This document shows, piece by piece, positions 45,040-52,363 of a DNA stretch of 64,000 nucleotides (positions are counted from its first letter, which is position 1; each line of letters opens with the position of its first letter). Where the stretch lies: NCBI GenBank assembly GCA_013289855.1, contig JABCZD010000002.1, forward strand, positions 492,240 through 556,239, in the 5' to 3' direction. Under the pieces are notes generated by a model that was not told the DNA's origin, ran no database searches, and worked only from the letters and a program-made list of their open reading frames with translations. The DNA comes from Acidobacteriota bacterium. GTDB taxonomy: Bacteria; Acidobacteriota; Terriglobia; Acidiferrales; UBA7541. The position numbers and the translations under genes were made by a program.

Positions 45040-46758
45040 CTATTTATCTTCCGCGAGAATCTGTTTCAGTTCCTCGGGCATCTCAGCCACGGGAACCTCG
45101 ACGAGCCTCATCGCTGCTCCGTCGCGGGTAATTACGTGGTTCTTCTTGCCCCACGCATCTTCCGTCTTGGGGAAATCGATGCGGCTGTGCGCCCCGCGAC
45201 TTTCTTGCCGTGCCAGCGCCGAACGCGTCACCGCTTCCGCAACCACCAGCATATGCTGCAAGTCGCGCGAAAGATGCCAGCCCGGATTAAACAGTCGCGA
45301 CCCTTCCACGCGCATCAGCCCAGCCCGCGCTTTGAATTTTTCCAGCTCGCCGAGAGCCCGCACTAAATCCTCCTCGGTACGGAAGATTCCCACCAGCGCC
45401 TGCAACATATCCTGCAGTTCTCCATGAATTGTGTAAGGGTTCTCGCCCGTGGTGCGCTCAAAGGGAGCCAGCAGCTGCCGCTCAGCCTCGTCAACTTGTG
45501 CGGAATCGACAGCTGGCCCGCCGACCGCTCGCGCGTGCTCGGCTGCGGCAAGTCCCGCCCGGCGCCCAAACACCAGCAAGTCCGAAAGCGAATTGCCGCC
45601 CAGTCGATTCGCCCCGTGCAGCCCAGCAGCCGCTTCGCCCGCGGCATAAAGTCCCGCAACCGAAGTCCGGCCCGTCTCCGCCTCCACGCGAATCCCGCCC
45701 ATCATGTAGTGGCACGTCGGACCCACCTCCATCGGGCCCTTCGTGATATCCACGTCCGCAAGCTCCTTAAACTGGTGATACATGCTCGGCAGTTTGCGCT
45801 TCACATACTCCGCCTGCTTGTGCGAGATGTCCAGAAACGCCCCGCCGTGCGGACTTCCGCGGCCCTCTTTCACTTCCGTATAAATCGACCGCGCCACCAC
45901 GTCCCGCGTCGAAAGTTCCATGCGCTTCGGATCGTACTTCTCCATGAAGCGCTCGCCGTTTTTATTGCGCAGTATCCCGCCTTCGCCGCGCACCGCTTCG
46001 GTCACCAGCAGCCCTTGCACCCCCGGCGGCCACACCATTCCCGTCGGATGGAACTGCACAAACTCCATATCCAAAAGTTCGGCGCCCGCTTCGTACGCCA
46101 GCGCCATTCCATCGCCCGTGCATTCCCACGAATTCGATGTCACCTTCCACGCTTTGCCGATCCCGCCCGTAGCGACGATTACGGACTTCGCCTTGAAAAT
46201 CACAAACCGCCCCTGCTCGCGCCAGTAGCCAAACGCCCCGGCGATACGGTCGCCATCCTTTAGCAGCCGCGTGATCGTGCACTCCATGTATACGTCAATG
46301 CCCTGCTGCACCCCGCGATCCTGCAGCGTCCGAATCATCTCCAGGCCCGTGCGGTCGCCCACGTGGCACAGCCGCTTAAACGTGTGGCCGCCAAACGCGC
46401 GCTGCAAAATGTCTCCCGTCTCGGTGCGGTCAAAAAGCGCGCCCCACTGTTCCAGTTCGCGCACACGGTCCGGCGACTCCTGCGCGTGCAGTTGCGCCAT
46501 CCTCCAGTTGTTCAGGAATTTTCCGCCCCGCATGGTGTCGCGGAAGTGCGTGCGCCAGCCGTCCGCTTGATCCACGTTGCACATCGCCGCGGCGATGCCG
46601 CCTTCCGCCATCACCGTATGCGCTTTGCCCAGCAGCGATTTGCAAACCACTCCTACACTCGCGCCTTGCGCCAGCGCTTCCACGGCCGCTCGCAGGCCCG
46701 CGCCGCCCGCACCGATAATTAGCACATCATTTTCGTGCGTTTCATATTTAGGGGTCAC
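45040..46758 (-). CDS. sdhA: succinate dehydrogenase/fumarate reductase flavoprotein subunit
   Basis: A 572-residue flavoprotein with the FAD-binding start NDVLIIGAGGAGLRAAVEAL, the KSLLGKAHTVMAEGGIAAAM loop carrying the region of the FAD-linking His, and the substrate-site HPTGMVWPPGVQG and RGEGGILRNKNGERFM segments. It oxidises succinate or reduces fumarate at the membrane. The GTG at 46758 is chosen because it overlaps the stop of the membrane subunit gene (GTGA); the frame is open 30 codons further up without similarity. Confidence 0.95.
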   Translation of the reverse strand: MTPKYETHENDVLIIGAGGAGLRAAVEALAQGASVGVVCKSLLGKAHTVMAEGGIAAAMCNVDQADGWRTHFRDTMRGGKFLNNWRMAQLHAQESPDRVRELEQWGALFDRTETGDILQRAFGGHTFKRLCHVGDRTGLEMIRTLQDRGVQQGIDVYMECTITRLLKDGDRIAGAFGYWREQGRFVIFKAKSVIVATGGIGKAWKVTSNSWECTGDGMALAYEAGAELLDMEFVQFHPTGMVWPPGVQGLLVTEAVRGEGGILRNKNGERFMEKYDPKRMELSTRDVVARSIYTEVKEGRGSPHGGAFLDISHKQAEYVKRKLPSMYHQFKELADVDITKGPMEVGPTCHYMMGGIRVEAETGRTSVAGLYAAGEAAAGLHGANRLGGNSLSDLLVFGRRAGLAAAEHARAVGGPAVDSAQVDEAERQLLAPFERTTGENPYTIHGELQDMLQALVGIFRTEEDLVRALGELEKFKARAGLMRVEGSRLFNPGWHLSRDLQHMLVVAEAVTRSALARQESRGAHSRIDFPKTEDAWGKKNHVITRDGAAMRLVEVPVAEMPEELKQILAEDK

Positions 46759-47513
46759 AGGATTCGAATGTCCTTGAGGTAGCCCGAGGAAACGAGGCGA
46801 ATATAAAGGTCCGTGAGACCAACGGAAAACAGGCTCATCCACGCCCACAGCATGTGCCGCTCATTCAAAAAGCTCACCACGCGCCACGCCGAGTGCCGCG
46901 GCGGACCGAACGCCGTGCACGAAAAGCAGTCCAGCTTTCCTCCCACCAGATGCCGCAGCGAATGGCAAGAAAATGTGTACGTCGACAGCAGCACCACGTT
47001 TACCAGCATCACCAACGAGCCTACGCCGATGCCAAACCCTTCCGGAAAAAAGAACGCCAGCACCGCGTCGTACCACAGAAAACAGAGAAACAGCACCGCC
47101 AGGTAGAAAAAGTAGCGATGCAGGTTTTGCAAAACAAACGGAAACGCCGTTTCACCGCTATACTTGCGCCCGCTCGGTTCGCTTACCGCACAAGCCGGCG
47201 GGTCGAACAAGAATGCCCGGTACAGTGCTTTTCGGTAGTAGTAACAGGTGGCGCGAAACCCCAGCGGTCCGCCAAGAATCAGAATTGCCGGTGAAAACGG
47301 CCACCAGTGGTGGTTCGCGTCAATTAATGGTGAATAGAATGGGGAGATATACGGCCCCCATTCGTAGAACTTTCCTTCAAGCGCACGCAAGGTCGCGTAG
47401 ACACTAAAGCCCCCCATCACCATAATCACCGGCAGGATCTCGATCCACCAACTATCCTGCCGCTGCGTGCTACCCAACCGCGTTACGCTGCCGGTCGTCG
47501 ACAATTCCGCCAT
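46755..47513 (-). CDS. succinate dehydrogenase membrane-anchor (cytochrome b-like) subunit
   Basis: A 252-residue protein with about five hydrophobic helices (IEILPVIMVMGGFSVYATL, PAILILGGPLGFRATCYYY, YFFYLAVLFLCFLWYDAVLA, VGSLVMLVNVVLLSTYTFSC, MLWAWMSLFSVGLTDLYIRL). Candidate heme-ligand histidines are in LQNLHRYFFY, SCHSLRHLVGG and NERHMLW. It is of the large single-anchor type used with SdhA/SdhB in several phyla and heads the operon. Quinone type and direction are not shown by the sequence. Confidence 0.8.
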   Translation of the reverse strand: MAELSTTGSVTRLGSTQRQDSWWIEILPVIMVMGGFSVYATLRALEGKFYEWGPYISPFYSPLIDANHHWWPFSPAILILGGPLGFRATCYYYRKALYRAFLFDPPACAVSEPSGRKYSGETAFPFVLQNLHRYFFYLAVLFLCFLWYDAVLAFFFPEGFGIGVGSLVMLVNVVLLSTYTFSCHSLRHLVGGKLDCFSCTAFGPPRHSAWRVVSFLNERHMLWAWMSLFSVGLTDLYIRLVSSGYLKDIRIL

Positions 47514-47634
47514 GGATTCACCGTGTTCCGCGCCATAGAGTAGTCAGGAATTTGATTTTTGCCTATCGAAATTTTGCGCATTTCGGCGCAAGCGGAGTGT
47601 CAGAATCCGCTTCACTCTCCGATTTAGCTCTGCC

Positions 47635-47664
47635 TTGACAGTCGAACGTAGGCTCGTCGATGAT
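47635..47664 (+). promoter_or_regulatory. promoter of the peroxiredoxin-like gene
   Basis: TTGACA (47635-47640) and a weaker GATGAT (47659-47664) are spaced by 18 nt and end 8 nt before the GTG at 47673. The mRNA would start within about 2 nt of the start codon. Confidence 0.5.
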
Positions 47665-47672
47665 AGCTTCAC

Positions 47673-48212
47673 GTGCACCAAACTCTCAGCCAGCGACTCG
47701 CCGATATCGTTCTCCCAGACTCCGACGGCCACGAAATCCGTCTCGGCTCGCTATGGGAACGCAACCCCGCCGTCATCGTCTTCCTTCGCCACTACGGCTG
47801 AATCTTCTGCCACGAGCACATCGCGCAGTTGCGCGAACACCAGCAAGCCTTTTTCGACAAAGGCGCCTCCCTCGCCGCCATCAGCCTCGGCGACCGCAAC
47901 TATGCTCGCCTTTTCCGCCAAGAAACGGGCATCGCCTTTCCCCTGCTGATCGACCAGCATCGCCAAACCTACATCATCGCCGGACTGGCTTCCGCCAATC
48001 TGCTTCACCTCGCCCGCCCAGATAATTTCCAGGCTCGCAATCGTGCCCGCGCCGCCGGCCATCATCAACACAAACTGGGTCCACATCCCTTTCAGCTCGG
48101 CGGCAGCTTCATCTTCGCCCCTGGGAACATCGATCGTTTCGCCCACCTCAGCAAGACCTTCGGCGACAACGCCAGCCCCGCCGCTCTGTTGGCCGCCCTC
48201 GATTCACTCTGA
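47673..48212 (+). CDS. AhpC/TSA peroxiredoxin-like protein with in-frame TGA (candidate selenoprotein)
   Basis: One frame runs from GTG 47673 to the stop at 48212, interrupted only by TGA at 47799-47801. Upstream codons give VHQTLSQRLADIVLPDSDGH and end in PAVIVFLRHYG; downstream they continue IFCHEHIAQLREHQQAFF. AhpC-TSA_2-type proteins have FLRHxGCxFC here, so the TGA replaces the first cysteine of the redox C-x-x-C, giving U43-I-F-C46 if read as selenocysteine (179 residues). A GC-rich hairpin at 47821-47836 fits a bacterial SECIS. No other lesion is present. The alternative is a nonsense mutation or sequencing error in a TGC codon. Confidence 0.7.
47821..47836 (+). promoter_or_regulatory. 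SECIS-like hairpin downstream of the in-frame TGA
   Basis: TCGCGC-AGTT-GCGCGA forms a 6-bp stem (a seventh A-T pair is possible) with a G among the first two loop bases. The loop starts 25 nt after the TGA, inside the 16-37 nt window of the bSECISearch consensus for bacterial SECIS elements. Short GC-rich hairpins also occur by chance in this genome. Confidence 0.45.
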
Positions 48213-48240
48213 GCAAGGGCTCGCGGACCCCTCCAACCCA

Positions 48241-48273
48241 AAACAAAAAAGGCTCTCAAACATCGAGAGCCTT
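48241..48273 (-). terminator. intrinsic terminator of the small HTH-like gene
   Basis: AAGGCTCTC (48249-48257) pairs with GAGAGCCTT (48265-48273). On the minus strand the stem is followed by TTTTTTG and TTT. It lies 38 nt past the stop of the small gene at 48312. Confidence 0.8.
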
Positions 48274-48311
48274 CCTAATCGTGGGTGCGTTCCAACCGCT
48301 GAATCAGTCTT

Positions 48312-48530
48312 CTAGTGCGAGCACTTCTCAAACAGCGTCGTCAGCACCATCAAATCCGACAGCGTAAACAGCCACTGGTCCGCCTGCCGGCCGGCAGCTT
48401 CCGCGGCCCGCGCGATGAATCCCAGATGGCGCTTCTTCGCAAAATTGTGCAGGTGCTCGACGCAAATTCCCGTCAAGCTGGCTACTTCGTAATCGGTGAA
48501 AATCTTCTGACTGGATTTCACGGTCACCAT
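48312..48530 (-). CDS. small conserved HTH-like protein
   Basis: A 72-residue protein starting MVTVKSSQKIFTDYEVASLT, followed by GICVEHLHNFAKKRHLGFIA and RAAEAAGRQADQWLFTLSDL. The YEVASLTGICVEHLHNFAKK part resembles a MerR- or excisionase-type helix-turn-helix. The ATG at 48530 has AGGAG 9 nt upstream; the frame is open eight codons further up. A terminator follows the gene. The function is unknown, and a DNA-binding role is inferred from the helix pattern. Confidence 0.7.
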   Translation of the reverse strand: MVTVKSSQKIFTDYEVASLTGICVEHLHNFAKKRHLGFIARAAEAAGRQADQWLFTLSDLMVLTTLFEKCSH

Positions 48531-48554
48531 GGCCTGGGCTCCTGAACTTCCCAT

Positions 48555-48869
48555 TTCTCGGCTGGTCTACCCTTCGATGCTGCGTACATCGTAAGAGCTG
48601 CATCAACCTAGAGCAATAGTCGTACCGTTTTGTTAAGGAAAAACCACAGCTCTAGTACTTTCTGATGAAAACCGCTGAATATCGCGCTTTTTTCCGCGTT
48701 TTCAGCCCCTCCCCGCGCTGGTACTCGCCCGCGCCGCACCAGCTACCGCGAGTAAATTATTTCTATTTTTGGACAAACTTCCAAATCCAAGAGAACACGG
48801 AGGTTCCTACAGGAATCTCTCTAGGGGACCTACACCATTGGGCAAACGTTAACAGCGTCGCTTGCGACT
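48555..48869. other. intergenic region, no supported gene
   Basis: The 315-nt stretch is AT-richer than its surroundings around 48740-48800. A plus-strand open frame crosses it but has no ribosome-binding site or family-like sequence and runs antisense into the DinB gene. Promoters for the small HTH-like gene probably lie near 48560-48660. Confidence 0.4.
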
Positions 48870-49412
48870 CTATTTCTGCAAGCCCACCACGGCTTTCGGG
48901 AGCTTCGCCGCTATCTCCCGCATCTGCTTCGTGTGCCGAACCTCATGCCCTGCAATCATCTCCATCCACTGGTATGTATTCAAAACTCCCAGAAATGTGT
49001 GCGGCCAGCGATACACACTCAAGTCTCGCCCCTTGGTTTCATCAATAAACGCGAGCGTCCGTTCCCGCACTTCCCGCAATTCCGCCAACATGGCTTCTTT
49101 CTCCTGCACCAGCGCTGGGTCCAGTGGTACCGGCGTCTTCACCCGAAACACCCGCGACTCCGCCAACGCCACCGGCAAATGCACCCGCCGGATCAGCGGA
49201 AAATGCCTCGGTGGACCTTGCACCGCACGGTCAGCCGCCGCCAGCACCCCGCGTTCAACCGTCATCACATGCCCGATCAACTCCCCAGCCGCCCAAACTG
49301 CAGGCGCAGGCCGCGTCTTCCACAGCTCCGCACTCACCGCGTCCGCCGCCCGCAGCATCCCAAACTGTGCCTTCCCCAGCTTCTCAATGATCGGTTTTAA
49401 GGTAGTAGTCAC
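48870..49412 (-). CDS. DinB-family four-helix protein
   Basis: A 180-residue protein with the DinB/YfiT pattern: an N-terminal helix (KPIIEKLGKAQFGMLRAADA), the first metal His in AAGELIGHVMTVERG, and the C-terminal QWMEMIAGHEVRHTKQMREI, which supplies two more histidines. Members are metal-binding and many act as thiol transferases or have unknown roles. It is a single gene on the minus strand ahead of gatA. Confidence 0.85.
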   Translation of the reverse strand: MTTTLKPIIEKLGKAQFGMLRAADAVSAELWKTRPAPAVWAAGELIGHVMTVERGVLAAADRAVQGPPRHFPLIRRVHLPVALAESRVFRVKTPVPLDPALVQEKEAMLAELREVRERTLAFIDETKGRDLSVYRWPHTFLGVLNTYQWMEMIAGHEVRHTKQMREIAAKLPKAVVGLQK

Positions 49413-49559
49413 AAGCGATTCACTAAAGCTCTTGCAGCGACCGTACTCTAATCTGGCCTGGGCAACTCCGACTCTTCTCTGCGCCCTCTGTGTACTCTGC
49501 GTTTAAATCCAGCCCTACCAAGTCCCAGGCCACCGATGGACTATCGGAGCGTCCCTACC

Positions 49560-50999
49560 CTAGACCGTAGCCCCGCCGGCCGCCTCAAACGCATGCGCCA
49601 GCTGTAACACCCGCCCCTCACCAAACGCCGGTCCAAATACCTGCAACCCTACCGGCAACTCCCCGCCAATCTTCCCGCACGGCACCGAAATCCCCGGCAC
49701 CCCCGCCAACGATCCAGTAACCGTATATATATCAGCAAGATACATCTGCAAAGGGTCCGCCGTCCGCTCCCCCAGCTTGAACGCCGGCACCGGCGAAGTG
49801 GGCGTCACAATCGCATCCACCTTTAGATAAGCATCCAGAAAGTCCTTTGCTATCAACGCCCTAACCTTCTGGCCCTTCAGATAGTACGCATCGTAATACC
49901 CCGCCGAGAGCACATACGTCCCCAGCACAATCCGCCGCTTAACCTCCGCCCCAAACCCCTGCCCCCGCGTGTTCTTATACATGGCCAGCAGGGAATCGCC
50001 CTTAGCGCGCAAACCGAAACGCACCCCGTCATACCGTGCCAGGTTCGAGCTAGCCTCCGCCGTAGCAATAATGTAGTAAGTCGCAATCGCATAGTCCGTG
50101 TGCGGCATGCGAATATCCACCAACTCGCAGCCCAACTTTCGGAAAATCTCAATCCCCGCTTCAATCTTCCCGCGCACCCCCGCATCCATGCCATCGCCAA
50201 AATACTCTCGCGGTATCCCGATCCGCAGACCCTTAACGCTCTTCCCAATCTCCTCGCTGTAGCGTGGCACCGGCACCGTCGTAGACGTCGAATCATTCGC
50301 GTCCCGCCCGGCAATCACTTCCAGCACCGCCGCCACATCCTTAACGTTATTCGCAAACGGCCCAATCCGATCCAGCGACGACGCGAACGCAATCAGCCCA
50401 TACCGCGACACTCGCCCATAACTCCCCATCATCGCCGGCACGCCGCAAAACGCCCCCGGCTGCCGAATCGACCCGCCCGTATCCGTTCCCAGCGACACCA
50501 CTGCCAACCCCGCCGCAATCGCCGCCGCCGACCCGCCGCTAGATCCCCCCGGCACCCGCTCCACCGCCGCCGGATTCCTCACCGCCCCATAGGCCGAATT
50601 CTCATTCGAACTGCCCATCGCAAACTCATCGCAGTTCGTCTTCCCCAGAATCACCGCCCCCGCAGCCTCCAGGCGTTCCACCGCCGTCGCATCATAAGGC
50701 GGCACATAATGTTCCAGTATTTTCGACCCACACGTAGTGGTCGTCCCTCGCGTACTCAACACATCCTTAATCGCCACCGGCACCCCGGCCAACGGCGGCA
50801 ACAACTCCCCATCCGCAATCGCCGCATCAATTTCATCCGCCTTTGCGTACGCCCGCTCCGGCGAAAGCGCCAAAAATGCATTCAACTCCGCATTCCGCGC
50901 CGCAATCCGCCCAAAAAACTCGCGCGTCAGCTCCCGCGCAGAAATCTTCCGCGCCGCCAGCGCCTCCCGCACCCCATCAATCGTCCAATGAGCAGTCAT
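49560..50999 (-). CDS. gatA: aspartyl/glutamyl-tRNA amidotransferase subunit A
   Basis: A 479-residue amidase-signature protein. The catalytic triad is the Lys in GVPVAIKDVLSTRG, and the two serines in PGGSSGGSAAAIAAG and SLGTDTGGSIRQPG. It releases ammonia from glutamine for transamidation of Glu-tRNA(Gln) or Asp-tRNA(Asn), using the GatC partner encoded upstream; gatB is not in the window. The ATG at 50999 begins MTAHWTIDGVREALAARKIS; the open frame to 51095 crosses a palindrome and is not similar to GatA. Confidence 0.96.
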   Translation of the reverse strand: MTAHWTIDGVREALAARKISARELTREFFGRIAARNAELNAFLALSPERAYAKADEIDAAIADGELLPPLAGVPVAIKDVLSTRGTTTTCGSKILEHYVPPYDATAVERLEAAGAVILGKTNCDEFAMGSSNENSAYGAVRNPAAVERVPGGSSGGSAAAIAAGLAVVSLGTDTGGSIRQPGAFCGVPAMMGSYGRVSRYGLIAFASSLDRIGPFANNVKDVAAVLEVIAGRDANDSTSTTVPVPRYSEEIGKSVKGLRIGIPREYFGDGMDAGVRGKIEAGIEIFRKLGCELVDIRMPHTDYAIATYYIIATAEASSNLARYDGVRFGLRAKGDSLLAMYKNTRGQGFGAEVKRRIVLGTYVLSAGYYDAYYLKGQKVRALIAKDFLDAYLKVDAIVTPTSPVPAFKLGERTADPLQMYLADIYTVTGSLAGVPGISVPCGKIGGELPVGLQVFGPAFGEGRVLQLAHAFEAAGGATV

Positions 51000-51009
51000 G
51001 TTTTTGTAG

Positions 51010-51029
51010 GGGCACGGCATGCCGTGCCC
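51010..51029. repeat. perfect 20-bp palindrome between gatC and gatA
   Basis: GGGCACGG-CATG-CCGTGCCC is its own reverse complement, preceded by TTTTTGTAG. It matches the rpoB-rpoC element at 31419 in its TTTGTAGGGGC lead and GCATGC centre. Confidence 0.8.
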
Positions 51030-51084
51030 GCTTTCTTTCTGCGTCTCTGCGTTAAACTCCTTCTTTTCGCAGCCTCTACTCCCC

Positions 51085-51387
51085 CTACCTCTCAATCACC
51101 TTCGGCACCCGAAAATAAATCCCCTCCGGATCCGGCGCCTGCTGCAATATCTCCGCCGCCACATCGCAAAGCACCACCACATCTTCCCGCAACGTAGCAT
51201 CCGCGCTCTGGTCATCAGACAAAACCTGCGCCATCGGCTCCACGTTAGAGGTATCCAGCTCGTTCAACTTCCCGATATATTCCAAAATATCGTCTACTTG
51301 CTGACGATACGTCTCCAGCTCCGCCTCGCTAAGCTCGAGATAAGCCAGCTCCGCCACCCGCACCACATCTTCCCGACTAATTTTCAA
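51085..51387 (-). CDS. gatC: aspartyl/glutamyl-tRNA amidotransferase subunit C
   Basis: A 100-residue protein with the GatC pattern: VRVAELAYLELSEAELETYR near the N-terminus, then VDDILEYIGKLNELDTSNVE and the C-terminal VVLCDVAAEILQQAPDPEGI followed by YFRVPKVIER. It wraps GatA and GatB into the GatCAB complex. It is the first gene of the gatC-gatA operon; 85 nt containing the palindrome separate them. Confidence 0.95.
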   Translation of the reverse strand: MKISREDVVRVAELAYLELSEAELETYRQQVDDILEYIGKLNELDTSNVEPMAQVLSDDQSADATLREDVVVLCDVAAEILQQAPDPEGIYFRVPKVIER

Positions 51388-51602
51388 GGTGATCCCCGCT
51401 CTTGCGCGTCACACGTCCCCGAAATTCTAACACACCGCTCTCACAACACCCCGGGGCCTACGCGAGCGCGAAATAATCATTTACTCCCGCCCCTCCCAAT
51501 TAACGTAGAATGACCGCGTTCTCCATCCATGAGTTTTCCTGCCACGGCGCCGGACCACCGCAGCGAAAGCTCCGGAAACGTTCACGCGAGCGGAGGTATC
51601 TG

Positions 51603-52175
51603 ATGGCCACGGCAAACCCCACGCACGGACTCCATGCTCCGGGCTCCATCCTCAAGAAAGCTAGCGGATGGCTGATCGCCATCGGCGTGCTCTTCATCAT
51701 TCTCGGAATTCTGGCCATCGCCGAACCTTTAGTCGCTGGCTTGGCGGTAGCTTTTCTGGTCGGCTGGCTTCTGATCGTCGGAGGCGTAGCGCATTTCATC
51801 GCCGCGTTCGGTGGCGGCGGTGCGTCGCGTGTAATAGTTCAAGTGTTGATCGGAGTCGTTTACGTTGCCGGCGGCTTCTACTTTCTCACCCACACTCTGC
51901 TCGGCTTGGGAACCCTGACCCTTCTGCTAGCGGGCATCATCTTAATCGAAGCCGTTTTCGAGATCGTTTCCTACTTTCGCCACCGCAAATCTCAAGCCTC
52001 CAGCTGGCTACTCATCAACGCCCTCATCACCCTGCTGGTCGGCGGACTCATCTGGTTTCACTGGCCCTCCAGTTCCGTCTGGGCCATCGGCACCCTGGTC
52101 GGCGTAAACCTCCTAATGACCGGCATCTCCCGCGTAATGATCGGCATGGCCGCCCGAAATCTCTCCGCTACCTGA
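51603..52175 (+). CDS. HdeD-family (DUF308) membrane protein
   Basis: A 190-residue protein with about six membrane segments in three pairs, for example WLIAIGVLFIILGILAIAEP, LAVAFLVGWLLIVGGVAHFI and LLINALITLLVGGLIWFHWP. The repeated G-x-x-x-I-x-G pattern with a W-P after a hydrophobic helix is typical of HdeD, implicated in acid stress in enteric bacteria. GCGGAGG precedes the ATG at 51603. The gene is alone on the plus strand. Confidence 0.88.
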   Translation: MATANPTHGLHAPGSILKKASGWLIAIGVLFIILGILAIAEPLVAGLAVAFLVGWLLIVGGVAHFIAAFGGGGASRVIVQVLIGVVYVAGGFYFLTHTLLGLGTLTLLLAGIILIEAVFEIVSYFRHRKSQASSWLLINALITLLVGGLIWFHWPSSSVWAIGTLVGVNLLMTGISRVMIGMAARNLSAT

Positions 52176-52363
52176 GTAGCTAGAAGCCGTTTAGCTACAT
52201 CATGAATATTTCTCGGGAGAACACGGCTTCAGCCGCCGGAAAAAACTCAAAAAATCTAGGGGTTTGAGATCTCATTCCCGCCTCGCGCAACTCCAGATAA
52301 ACAGGCTTCGTCACCGGCACCAGCGTCAACACGAATGACCTTCATAAGTCCACGCATGGGCGT

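Noticed and set aside
47829..48212. Independent 127-residue protein starting at 47829
   Set aside because: Its N-terminus lies in the middle of a peroxiredoxin-like fold and the upstream half is in the same frame, separated only by the TGA; it is part of the longer gene.
48665..49048. 127-codon plus-strand frame before the DinB gene
   Set aside because: It runs antisense into DinB, is Ser/Pro/Ala-rich and has no ribosome-binding site.
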